Assembly (NCBI GenBank): GCA_023055355.1
Contig: JALJCS010000004.1
Span: forward strand, 30,222,744-30,286,743
Length of the DNA: 64,000 nucleotides
From: Agelaius tricolor
Taxonomy: Eukaryota; Chordata; Aves; Passeriformes; Icteridae
Reading direction: 5' to 3'
In this document: positions 1-12,600 of the stretch, in pieces
How positions within the stretch are numbered: position 1 is the first letter of the stretch
Layout of the letters: each line of letters starts with the position of its first letter
Position numbers and translations under genes: made by a program
The notes under the pieces: model-generated
What the model was told of the DNA's origin: nothing
What the model saw: the letters and a program-made list of their open reading frames with translations, nothing else
The model's database searches: none

Positions 1-383
1 ACCATGTTTCTCAACATGTAAATTCTGCACCTGAACGGGTGAAGGGAAAGTGTACTGAATTTTTATCTTCTCATTTCTGTGTCCAAAAGCATAGCTGAAC
101 AAGTGCTGGGTTCAAATTGCAATCCACTTCATAAGAGGCAGGTGGCACAACTCTTGTCACCTAAAAAAGCTCTATTCCCAATGGACAAATGAACAGCCTT
201 TTGAGTTACATAATCAAGACAATAAAAATTGATTTAGCAGTTTTGAGATCAGAAAACTCAATGGAGAACAAGTTAATTTAAAATTCCCCCATTACTTCCA
301 TACGCAAAAAATCTAAAACAATACTGTTCTCAAGAACACCAACAAAAAAAAATAGGGTATGGGGAAAGGAAACAAAGGAGACA

Positions 384-570
384 AGCGGAGGAGAAGCAGA
401 AGAAGAAGAACCAGAAGAAGCAGAAGCAGAACTAGAAGAAGAAGAAGCAGCAGAAGCAGCAGAAGAAGAAGCAGAAGAAGAAAATAAGCAGAAGAAGAAG
501 CAGAAGCAGCAGAAGCAGAGGCAGCAGAAGCAGAGGCAGCAGCAGAAGAAGAAAAAGAAGAAGAAGAAAA
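384..570 (+). repeat. Purine-rich (GAA/GCA)n microsatellite
   Basis: The plus strand is an irregular run of AGAAGA and AGAAGC units with almost no T, so the KDM4C transcript would carry a TTC/TGC polypyrimidine tract. Reading frames through it give Glu/Lys/Gln-rich or Ser/Leu-rich low-complexity peptides that should not be taken as genes. Long homopurine runs of this kind can form triplex DNA (general knowledge). Confidence 0.9.
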
Positions 571-3500
571 AGAACAAAAAAAAGTCCCAACAGAATCCCT
601 GTTGTTTCCTTTGTTATCCAACAGTTCTAAACAGAGATATTGCATATTTTGGGCATGAATGATTTTATCATAACAATCTATGCCATTCCATGAACACACA
701 GAATACGAGAAGTGACAATATATACCTCCAGTTATAGCCAAAGCCACAGAAATTACTGAAAAAAACAACAAAAAAAGACCACCACAAAAAACCCCATACT
801 TGAAGATGTGTTTGATTATACAAATAGCTAAATAAAGTTCGAGACATGAAGTTAAAAAAAAAAAAAACAACAAACCTCTTATTAATTTAGACAGACTAGT
901 TTAGGTAGAACTATCTAAAATAAACTCTTATGCAATAACCAGATCAAAATATATCTATCTCTGACAACAAGCTTACCACATCATTACTTCAGTTTAAAAG
1001 TAGGTTCTAACAAACAATCAGAGAAAAATGCTACAGATACATTTTTTCATTACTAGTTTACTAACTTCCTTCACAAACCATATTTTTCAACACAATAAAA
1101 TGTCTGCTGCTGAGACAGGGGGAACTAAGGCAATATGTTTTGAAAATTTACCTAGTACATTATAACTGAAGAACATCTACACTAAACTCATTAGCCATCA
1201 ATCACCATGTTAAATAAGCTATCTGGGTACTTTATATTTTAATGAAAATGTGCCTAATAAAATTAGTCACATCTCAACCTGTTCTACAGTCCTCAAGATA
1301 AAGCTTTTCTGATTTGTTCAGTATCACTTATAACTTAATTATAAAAAGTGGCATCATACATATTTGGTTATTAACATTTTAATAACAAGGATGCTTTAAA
1401 CATGAAAATTTTTACGGAATTGTCCTTTGTCTTAGAGCATGGCACAATGCCAAGTGTCTAAAGCTACGGTAATATGGTAACTTATCTATTTACTACATTT
1501 CAAGACATTATTCTCTACGGAGACACAGGAAATTTTCACATACACATGCTTGGATATATTACCAAGGCTGACAACAGTTTAGGTCTGAAAGGCATCCGAT
1601 TTATTGTGCTAGCTTCTTCTTCTTTCCCACTTAACCCAGTTGGAATGGAAAACAAAATAATCAATTGAAGATTTCTGTGAAAGTGTCTTTACATTCCCTG
1701 CAACTAATGATTTTTTAAATTAATCTTTTTAGAATAAAGGAAAAGCCTAAGATGCTTTAGAACAGTGACTTTTAAACTACTTAGCTAATTTACATGTTGC
1801 CAGTTACAGTTGCATAGATACTGTGTTCTTTTCAGCCATCTAACAATGCTTTATTTTATTAACCATTAGTGTATGTTGCAAGATATAACAATATAATCAG
1901 CACTGTATTTATGGATGAAAATCCTGTAGGTTTTTTCTAAATAAATTTTTAAAGCCATAACAATTATTATTAGCATTTATGTATCCTAGCCTAAGACTTC
2001 AATACCTGCTGAAGTTGATTTGAATTTATTCCCATTTTGCATCAGTGTGATAGTGTAAAAGACTGAATGATTTAATCAAATCCTATAATTAGGGGCAGAT
2101 CTCGAACTGGAACACAAGCACAAATACCTGTGCAAAAATAAACTGAATGCAAATGCTGTATATATTCTTTATGATCTGTTTTACCATTTTTATCTACATG
2201 CAATACCTAAAGGAGTTCTATTGTTATTTGCAATTTAAGTATTACAGCTTAAAGAGAGGCAAATTAATCTTCAAAACAATTTTAGTAATAGAGGTAGGCC
2301 AGCATTATCCAATGCATTTCAAACAAAAGTAAAGAGAGGGATGCTACTACCTAAGGTCATTCAGTGAGCCAAGCTGAACAACAAAATATTTCAATCCTAG
2401 CCTTGTGTTTTAACACTGGTAAATGCTGCCTATCCCAGGCTGTTAGCAGGAACTGTATTTATGCTCTGACAGTAAAGTAGACTCATGGAATGTTTGATGC
2501 CCAAAGGAGAAGATGAAAAACAAGAAACCATATGTCTGAAGTCTTTCTGAATATGCCTCAAGAGCATTAGAAATAGGAAAGCAGATTTTCAAAAAAAAAA
2601 AAATTGCCACACGGGAACATCCATTTTAGGATTCCTGACATGTCCTGAAAGAAGAACTAAATGGAAATTTAAATGGCAATATAAAAATCAAAGAACTATC
2701 ACAATATATTAGTATTAATACAGTGTATACTAAAAGGTTATTGTACACATGCTTCCTAAGGAGTGCAAAGGCTCATTTTACCACTCTAGCCATAAAACAA
2801 GACTCTTCTTCTAATATGTGGAATGAATGAGTTGAAATGAAGGCCTAAATCTAGTTTTTCTTATTACAGCACAGCTTATCACTACACCTAATTTACAACA
2901 CATGTACTGAGACTAGTACTATAAGTTCTACAAGTACTACAAGTTCTCCCTTCATAAGGGATTTATTCCTACAATAAAACTGAAATAGATGTAAAAAGCA
3001 TGCCAAGCTTTGCATGAGACTGTCCTAAGGGAAAAAATACATATGTCCCAGAACAAACAAACAGAAGTCCACAAACAAAAAAGAAAACAAACAGACCACT
3101 GAAACAGCATATGAGCTAATTGCTGAGGGTGTATCAGCTAATCCAGTGGAAAAGTAAAAATACATTTTGCTTTCTCCACAAAGTCGGGACATTTTCTGCC
3201 TGCTTCTGAACTCAGGGAACACATCCCACAGAGTACAGCTACCAGGAAGTTTATATAGGCTTCTGAAAGTGCATAAGGAATACTAATACTACAGCTCATT
3301 GCTTTTTCATCATGAGTTCACATATTTTCTCAGTATTTAGAACATGGTGCTACATTAGTTAAAATTAGAAATAAAAAGATCAACAAATTAAATCCTTTCA
3401 AGGAAATGAATGAAGTTATATTGCCCTCTGCTGATGAATAGCTAAAACTGGATATAAAATCAGAGCTTGTGCTCCACTATGAATATGAGTTACTGAAACT

Positions 3501-5009
3501 CAAATATTTTTGTTATTATATAATTCCAAGACATCCCACATTTTTGTTTTACAAAGACTTGTCAAAAAAACCCCAATATAAAAGAGATCCAAAGACAAGA
3601 AAAGATGCAGATGTTAGAAAGAGTTGAAAAATAAACGTTGCTGATTTCATGTTACTGTAAGATAGATTGACCTGCATGATCTCACTTTAAATTAATTACT
3701 ATATGAAAACAGTAATTCCATTCAATTTTTTCACCATTTTTTCCTCGAAATGATTAAGAAATTATATTTAATTTATCAATAAGAAAAACCAATCTTCTCC
3801 ACACTGAGAAGGCTGATTTTAAAAAGGAACAATATATAAGCAGTTAGGAAAGAACCCTATTTTCATTCTGTACAGACTGTTTGATGACAAAACATAGTTA
3901 CTTAAACTACAGATCAACCAGTATGCTCTTATTTAGCCTACAGATATTATATTGGTTAAACAGATTCACATTTATAAATATTTTAATCATTAGTTAAAAT
4001 AAATTCTTGCTGCCTTTTAAACTTTTTTTTTATAAATAGTACAGCTTACTGCTGGTAATGCTAATATGTCATTAACATCTGCTGGAGCCAGAGAGAACTG
4101 TAAGCCACCAACAGTTCAAATTAACAGCAGTGCACATACAGTTAGACATACTATGAAAGGCTCAGCTAGATCATATGACAGTCTAAATTTCATTCCAGCA
4201 TTAAACCTCCTAGTCCTGCTAAAACAGAAATTCTTTACATTACCTGCAGTTTTATGATGTGTCCATTAGATCACACTAAGTAATTTCATCTCAATTCACA
4301 TTATTTTAGCATGTATCTACACAGGCCTCTGATTCCTTTCTATGCTGCTTGAGGTATGATTGGCAGCACACACAGCATAAGATCACCTTGGAAACAAGGC
4401 AGTATGTTCTCTCAGCACATAAACAATATTGCATTTCTTCAACAGGATGTTTTAATAATATCCTTTTCATTTTGTTTAAACCACAGAAGGGCTCAGGACC
4501 GAGGTAAAATGGAACAAACAAAAAGAAATAGTACCTACAATGTACTCTAAGTAAAAGGGAATTGTATTCATCTTAACATCAAGTTTTCTTCATTATTCCC
4601 ATTTTAAAAGCCTCTTTCATCAACATTTGGCAAGCTTAAGACAATATAAAACAGAACATTAAGTTGTGATTTTCTCTAACTTCTGTGTTGTCCCTACATA
4701 TATTTTATTTATATACCAGAGAACTACAAGAACCATTTGAAAAGGAAAAAAGAATAGGTACCATGAGAATACTAGTATTTCTTTAACTTTCTTAAGTAGC
4801 AGACAGTATATCAACTAACATTTATAAGTGATGTGACTAGACAAAAATATTCAGCTGTCAAAATGATACATCAAAGTCGTAAATAAAAGTCAATTAGCAA
4901 ATCAAATTGCCAATGTGAACACCTTTTTAATTGTGTTACTATACTCCTGACCGCTATTTTCCCAAAAAAACCCCTTAAATAACTATCCTAAAAAGCAAAT
5001 GCACTATAA

Positions 5010-5160
5010 ATGTACTATATGTGCATTTATCTCCATATTATTAAATATATTATCCAAAAGATATGATATATTTATACAATGCAATCATTATATAATTATG
5101 TAATATAATTTATTATTATTTTGTTTATATTTCATATGGTTTCTATAAATATGCTATAAG
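5010..5160. other. Very AT-rich block
   Basis: About 150 bp consist almost entirely of A and T, with repeated TATAT, TATTAT and ATAATT words (for example 5036-5120). It may be a matrix-attachment or duplex-unwinding type region, but base composition is the only evidence. Confidence 0.4.
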
Positions 5161-5466
5161 GTAAAATTTCAAGTCTAGTCTTTCAGGGAAGGGACTTAGA
5201 AGCTCATATGGTTCAACCTTTCGTAAGAAAGGTAGCAGAGATTTATCTTCCACCTGAACACATCCCAAATTTCAAACACCAGTTAATGTGAGTAACTTTC
5301 CTCTGTACTGAGACCTTGCAGGCTAACTCACCATGCCATAGTATGGTGAAGAATAAAAGTTCTTCAATGAGTTCTAAATACAAATAAAGGCAAATGAAGT
5401 TTCTCTAGAATATAATTTCAATTCCTTCACCATTATGATTGCTTATAAACACAGCCTAGTTTGTAA

Positions 5467-5494
5467 AGGAATAAAGGAATATTCCTTTATTCCT
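5467..5494. repeat. 28-bp perfect palindrome
   Basis: AGGAATAAAGGAAT is followed directly by its exact reverse complement, with no spacer. A further imperfect copy, AAGGAATGTTCCTT, follows at about 5500-5513. It has no coding meaning. It could be a cruciform-forming site or simply decayed satellite-like sequence. Confidence 0.85.
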
Positions 5495-6984
5495 CATAAA
5501 GGAATGTTCCTTCTAAGAGTAAATGCTTTAATACCACTAAAACAATTCTTATTCTCACTTGTTATAACTTTAAATAATGCATTCACGTCCAGCAAACAAC
5601 TTGTATTGAGTTTCTGCCTATAGTAAACCATCGTAACATACCAATAGAAAATATTTCTTAGGGCAACAAAATCCTGAGAACTACTGTAATAGACTGAAGA
5701 TTTACTTTTAAAAAGAGAAGGAGGGGGAGAAAAAGAAAAAAAGATAAAAGTCTTTAAAAAAATTTTTTCCTCATTTCACTACATTTAAAATGTCAAGAAA
5801 TTATGTATATTTTACACACTAGGGAAGTCCTCAAAAAGAACTGCTGTATGTTACCTGACTTTACACTTTTCTTCTGAAAATTACCAGTATTTCAGACTTT
5901 GCAGAGAACAGTTAATTGATCATTCTCATTAATGACCAGTTTAGAGAAAACTGTATCAATTATAACTTGCTTTCAAAAGTCCTACATTATTAGTAAACTT
6001 CTTGTACCTCGTTTCATAAGATTCAGAGTATCAACAGAGTTCAGTGTGATCATCTGAATAATCCTCTGCTTTTTTTTAGCACACATTCATATATTTTCAG
6101 TTGCTTACTACTGGTGACAAAACAGAACAGAGACAGCGATGTTATACAGTTTAAGCATTATTTTAAGTAACCAACTAATTCACATATGAGTTACATAAGG
6201 GCAAAAATCAAAGCAAGGATTTTCATTATTAATTGTATTTCTAACATACATGTTTGCTGATCGTTTAAGGAAAAGTTCTAAATTCACTATTGTTTAATAA
6301 AAATAGACTCATTAATAGTTGCAAATTGCAAATAGTGCATCTATATTATACTTTAAACACAGATTTTTGTACTTTACTTCTTGCTGTATCATCTTGGTTA
6401 GCAGGACACTCAAGGATAACAAATAAGTACAATTAGCAGTTTACACTAATGACAGGGAGACCCACTGTGCATTATCTTAGGGAAGTTAGAGATGAATAAA
6501 TATGGTAAATAAGCAACTATGCTGCATCAAAATGCTTTAACTCAACATGATTTTTAATTACGTTGAAAATGCTTAATCACACATAAATTTGAAAGGCAAG
6601 CATAACCACAGGCTAGGCAAACACAGATCGGTGCCCACATACAAAGCCACTGAAGAAACAATTTAGAAAGCAAGATTATTTTACTGTTAACTATCTTTCA
6701 AACCTATGAATAAAGGCAGGAATAATGGTAACTGCAGAAAGAACTCATGGAAAAATTCCCAGACTTACTTTCTGCTATAATTTTATTATAAAGAACAACA
6801 GAATGTACCAACAATCCATTTACAAATGAAATCTGAGGAGATATAAATCAGAGCCCAGAAAGCACCTCAGGACACAAACTGCTGGAGATTTCTGCCTAGT
6901 TAGTCAAAATCCCATATAATTTTGATCCCAGCTATAACACTGAACTGTAATTTGCTCACTGTTTTTTGAGCAGTTCCTCTGACA

Positions 6985-7230
6985 TAAAATCATTTACTTT
7001 TGAATAAGCCTTAGAATAATCAAGTCCAACCATTAACTCAGCATTGCCAAGGCTCCTGGGAAGGCTGGCCAATACCTGACAACACCTTCCATGAGGAAAT
7101 GTGTGATAATACCTTATCTAAAGCTCCCCTGGTGCAACTTGAGACCATTTCCTCTTGTCCCATCACTTGTGACTTAGAGAAAAGCCCAACCCTCACCTCA
7201 CTTTCAGGTGCTTTCAGGCAATGAATGGTA
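6985..7230 (-). mobile_element. CR1 LINE 3'-end fragment (arm 1)
   Basis: Phrases such as CAAGTCCAACCATTAACTCA and GGTGCAACTTGAGACCATTT match the 3' part of avian CR1, read in minus orientation. Relative to the copy at 21.8-22.1 kb, it lacks about 85-90 bp around 7056, where sequence corresponding to the other copy's ACCATCCTGAAGG segment is absent. Its last 70 bp are clearly more diverged from that copy than the adjoining 900 bp. No coding part remains. Confidence 0.75.
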
Positions 7231-7955
7231 GAGAGGGAGAAGGTCTTCCCTTATGACAAATTATCTGACAGAATTTACTTGGTACCACTGCATTACCAGT
7301 AGCTGAAATAGTTACTTTGAACAAAAAAGACTTAAGTGAGACAACATCAGATCAATCTTTCTGAATGAGTTCAGGTAAACTAAATGTTAAAGTTCAAAAC
7401 CTGGTGTTTAAGGCTACCACTTAGAAAGTTTTGGTTTGCACAAGCCTTTGCAAAGACTTACATCCACACTCACATAAAAATGCATGTATATCACCATGAC
7501 TTGAACTTAAACTCTTTTCAAACTGCTAATAGTCCTAACAAAGAGAGGGGAAGAAACCAAAGTAATAGCAATAAATCTTAGCACAGCATTTATGGCCTCA
7601 GTTGATACAGCCAACCTTTCATTCTGGATTGCTCTCGACACAGGCAGTTCTATCAGTGGGCAACTCCCTTGCCAGAAAATGATTATGTGAGCATTCGAGT
7701 TTGAGACTGTTTCAGTGCTGCACAGATGCTAGCTCACAGGGAGAAGCTCCACAGCAAGTTACAGGATGCCCAAGAAAGTTACAGGGTCCTGCTGCGCTTT
7801 AGGAACCATCCCATCAGCTTCAGAAGGTAACGTTGGCAGCTTCTGAGGCAAGTGGAGTGAAAAAGTACCCACACTGTTTGGGGGCTATATGAGGGCTATT
7901 CAGGTTGCATTTGCTAAGGGGACAAAGATAAATTCAAGTAAAATTGAGTTGTTGT
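7057..7955 (+). repeat. Inverted repeat arm 1 (about 0.9 kb, partner 21024-21920)
   Basis: Read in reverse complement, this arm matches 21024-21920 almost base for base. I found only about three differences by eye: a T/C near 7858, a C/G in the GGGCAACTC segment near 7668, and one base missing near 7460. The left 170 bp are CR1 tail; the remaining roughly 730 bp resemble no element I know. A 34-codon ORF with plausible composition (7726-7830) lies inside and is shared with arm 2. Both arms are in the same KDM4C intron, so the transcript could fold into a long duplex enclosing a 13-kb loop. Confidence 0.92.
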
Positions 7956-9378
7956 CCTTCTAATAACAATTCCTCTGTATACGATACCTTCATAGGGAAA
8001 AAAAACATTACATGCTTTTGGTTTAATAAATTTATGAAAGCGTTAACTTAATTAACATGTTTTTTATTCACAGTCATTTTATGAATAGCTCTGGAAGGTA
8101 AAACAAGATTACTGAACCTTAATTAAAAACAAAAATCCAAATGTACTGCAGAAGCATAATCAATACAAATTACATTATTTAAATTAAGCAAATTTAATTA
8201 AAGGCAGTCGCATTAAATTTATTCTAGTTGGATTCAAAGCTTTTCCAAGTCAAACTGTTTTGTAACAATTTTGTAAGCAGCACAGCAGTCAGTAAAATTC
8301 CACATTACTCTAAATTAGCCATTACATACTAGACACATCATTTTTAAGAAACAAAGTACTGGAGTTCATAAACAAAGTCAGAGTAAGTAAAATCCACTTG
8401 ACTCTCTAGACTTATTCCATATGAAGTTAATAGACTATCACTGTATTTGATTGTGCAGTTCACAATGAACCCATGTTCACAAGCAATTGAACAGTTCTGT
8501 TCAAGTTAACAACTCTTTCCACTCGCAAGGCAAGTACTCGATGAGTACATGGCAGAATACCTGGCTCACAGAAAATAAGAATCTGCCTACAAAAACACAA
8601 GTAGCATTTCTCATACAAGGTGTAGACTCAAAAAAATGCAGGAGACTACCAGGACCCAGTGATAGTCATTATTAACACTAAAATTCTGTTTGAAATGAAA
8701 TATAATTTGCTTTTTAGAGATGGTGAATTACACTAGCTATCAATAGGGCATGAACATGCTCAGCAGCTTCCAAAAGTCAGAAACAGAAAAACTGGTTTGC
8801 TATAGAATCTTGTCAAAATATATTTCCGTCAAGGTAGCTCAAAAAATAAAAATTTTTAAAATCCTTATTTTTTACAAAGTTAGCATTTCATTTATGTGCT
8901 GAAAGAACACATATTTTATTAAATTTATTAGATTTTATTAAATTTATTTCCACATTCTACCCCTCACAAGACCACAAAATTCACAGGCATGACAATGTTT
9001 CCAAGTTCTAATAATCTAAAAAACCCTCTGAATTAAACCCTAATTAAACAATTAAAGCAAGGACTTCATAATTCTGAATATCAGATTCAATAGCTGCAGC
9101 CTTTTTAAGACTGAGGGGCAGTTTCTTTTAAGAAGTCTGACAGACTAGGTTGCAAGATCAAGCAACAAAACTTGCCAACACCATTAAAGAAAGACCAAGA
9201 ATCTTTCAGCTACAGCCACCAGAGAACTGTAAGAGAGCTTCATCTTTTCTGGCAGAAGATCCTATAATAATGAAGACAAAGTGAAGACCGATTTAATATT
9301 TCTATCTAAAATGTGTACCTTGGTACATCTATGATTTGTTTCTAAGCTTAAGAAACAAATATTGAAATGATTGAATAT

Positions 9379-9697
9379 GATAGAGATAGAGATATAGAGA
9401 TAGAGATATAGAGATAGAGATATAGAGATAGAGATATAGAGATAGAGATATAGAGATACAGAGATATAGAGATACAGAGATATAGAGATACAGAGATATA
9501 GAGATACAGAGATATAGAGACAGAGAGACATAGAGACAGAGAGACAGAGAGACAGAGAGACAGAGAGACAGAGAGACAGAGAGACAGAGAGACAGAGAGA
9601 CAGAGAGACAGAGAGACAGAGAGACAGAGAGACATAGATATAGACATAGACATAGATATAGCTATAGACATAGATATAGATATAGACATAGATATAT
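9379..9697 (+). repeat. Compound GATA/GACA microsatellite
   Basis: Four sub-blocks follow one another: GATAGAGATATA units (about 9379-9450), alternating AGATACAG/AGATATAG (about 9453-9518), GACAGAGA 8-mers (about 9520-9632), and a mixed GATATA/GACATA end (to 9697). Open frames across it give Ser/Leu/Ile/Tyr repeats on the minus strand and are artefacts. GATA/GACA arrays resemble the Bkm-type satellites known from snake and bird sex chromosomes, which fits a Z-linked locus, although such arrays also occur on autosomes. Confidence 0.93.
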
Positions 9698-12600
9698 GCC
9701 ACAGTGATAATAACTAACTGGTTAAAAGTTTGTCTATCTGCTTCCCTCCAGCAATATGTGGGGACGTGCTGTATTTCAGACACCAAAGATCTACAATGGT
9801 AAAGATTAGAAAACTTTGCATAGGTTCTTCCTTTCAATGATCTGGCCATCAGAAACTAATAAATATTGCTAACAAGCTTCTACCTTTTGAGTTTAGAACC
9901 TTTTTTTGTTGTAATCAAAGCAAAGTATGTGAGAGAAAGGGGACAAATATGGCAAGGTAAACCATCTACCTGCTCAGCATGCTGCTAATATTGCAAATAC
10001 TGTATTTAGAAATGCTTTACTGAAATCCCCTAAATTAAGACTGCATCACCTCTTGGTTTAGATTTACTCATTAGTGCTAACTCTTTCTGATAACTTTGCA
10101 AGCAGGGGACAAGGGAATTGAAATATTCAAATTATTTCCTAAAAACACACCAGTGATACTGTCTTTTATGGTATACTCTCAACTGTTTGGTTTGGTTTGT
10201 TTCATGGGACATTCAGGACTTAGAGATCATAAACAGAAAAACTATGAAGCTGTCCTGTTTCAAAAATACTATCAACTATTCAGTTGAGTCATATACAAGG
10301 AGTTGCTGGTGATTGTTCTACCTTTAAATACACATAACATTTTTACATTAATTTGGCATTTCCTTTTTTTAAACAGATGGTCAGAGGACTGCTTTATAAC
10401 AATTACAAATAAACCAATGATTTTGTAAATAAAACTACTTTTATAAGGAAGAATTCAATTAGAATGCTCTTGAAACACAAATCTTGTACAATCTTAGACT
10501 ATTTTATAATATAAACTATAATAGAAATATAATATAAACTTTAAATAGTGGCAAGTAAAACACATACAATTTTTAACTGCTACTACAAAGCGAATTACAA
10601 GAAGAAAGCCCTGTAAACAAACATACCTCTGCTGAGTTCCTAATTCTTACCTTCAAATACCAAACCTGCAGGATTGTGTATGAAACTATCAGAAAACAAA
10701 CTGCCCTGTCCAGAATTTGACATAAGCTTAACAAGGATTATAGGGTGTAGATGTGTGGGGAACAAGTGGCTGTGATTAGCAATAAAAATATACAAGGGCC
10801 CATATCCAATCACTGCCTTATTAAGGCACCAGCAATTACACTCTATTTAATTATGCAGAATGCAAACCTTTACTAAAAACAAGGACTTTACTGACAACTT
10901 AATTCTAACTTACTCATTTCTAGCCAAACTCTATGAAAACTTGATTTTAAATGTGTCTGCTACAGCTTCAGAGAAAACCTCAAAACCTCCAGATTTGAAC
11001 CAAGACCAAGACAGTCAGATCTTAAAGGCACAAACATCCCAAACTCTGATAGCATTTCTGCATTAAGAAAAAAGTCCAATATCTGGTTACTGTGCTGAAG
11101 TCCAATCTAAAATTAAAAAAAAAAAACCCAAGCAACTCAACAAAACACTTCTGATTTTTGCATAAATTTAACTATTTCACTTTTAATACCCTACTTATTC
11201 TTGTTCAGGGTATTCAACAAACTTGACACCACTCCTTGTATGAAATTAAATTCATGATGCAAGCAGGTATTTCTTTGAGACTAATTTGTCAGAACACAGG
11301 TAAAAATTATTTTTCTTGTATAGACAACCGTGATCAAATAGAAAGAGCACTGAAACAGCAAGGACAGAAATTCTATGTACACCTCCCTCAGTCCTTTAGA
11401 TGTCTCACTTTCCTCAAGACCACACTTTCAATGCCTCATGTCTGTTTCCTTCTCTGCTTTTTCTCTCTTCAATTTCATAGGTCCCGTATCTTTTCCATAT
11501 ACACTCTTCCTCTGTTTTGGGGTAGAGGATTGTCTGAAATTGAGTTGAAGATAGCTGCTACTATGCAGATCTAGTCATATGATGTAGCTTACAATTGGTT
11601 TCATCTTTATTCACTTCAAGATAACTTCTCTATCTTAAGTGAAGGGTATATTCCCTATCTCAAAATTTGAAATTTAGCCAAACCCACAATTTATGGGTTC
11701 ATTTGAACAAAAATCCATTCATTTGAATAAAAACCCAAAAATAAAATCCTGTGTAATTTGTTCACAACATTACTTGAGCAAGTCAGCTTTCAGTTAAACC
11801 AGTGTAACAATGAAGTCAACTAAAACTGTAAACACCTGTAATCAAATCAAGCAAAATGAAAATGATCATGCTCTTACTCCTGCAAACTCTAGCACATAAT
11901 ATCTTTAACATCATTATTATATTTTTGCAGCTATATTCCATGTAGGGCAATCCCACTTCAACACTTACATTTTTTTACTTTTTGTTATTGTCATCCTGAT
12001 GCTACATAAAATAATAAAAATGTCACCAAACATTTATTTTTAGAAATATTCAGTATTTTTTCAAAAATCTGACCTTTATCACAATGTTCTTGTATTTTTA
12101 ACAGCCTTTTTCAGGACAAAAGCACTTTAGTAATTCCACCACTTTCAAGTAGTTTGCTTTATAATCACAGATAAAACAGACATTATATCCGTATTTGTTA
12201 TACTGTCTTTCTTGAGGGTTTTCTATTTATGGTAAGATTTTGCCTCCCAGAAGTAAACAAGAGTGTCTTTTCTTTACCCATCATGAAACTTGTATAAAAT
12301 ATAGTAACCCTGACAGCCACACCTCATTCTTTTGTCCAATGTGACTGACTGAAAACAGTCTCTCTTTACTTTATTCACAGCAAGATCTAACACATTATTT
12401 CTTTATCCTTGTTTTATCACCTCTTTGAAACTATACTTACACTTAAAGGGAATCAGACATGATATAAGAACAGATTTAAGACTCACGTCTGGCCAAGGTA
12501 GAATTCTCTACAGTTTCTAAGTCCATGGAATTTCTCCAGCAAAACTTCAACAAAACATGAAGTCACCTCTACTTATATATCTCATCCACACAAAAAAGGA

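Noticed and set aside
313..873. 186-codon minus-strand ORF with a Ser/Ala/Leu repeat
   Set aside because: It is created by the GAA/GCA purine tract lacking stops in the complementary frames.
9379..9697. CRISPR-like regular array
   Set aside because: The units are 8-16 bp with no unique spacers, and the genome is vertebrate. It is a microsatellite.
9262..9849. 195-codon minus-strand ORF
   Set aside because: It is mostly Ser/Leu/Tyr/Ile repeats produced by the GATA/GACA microsatellite.
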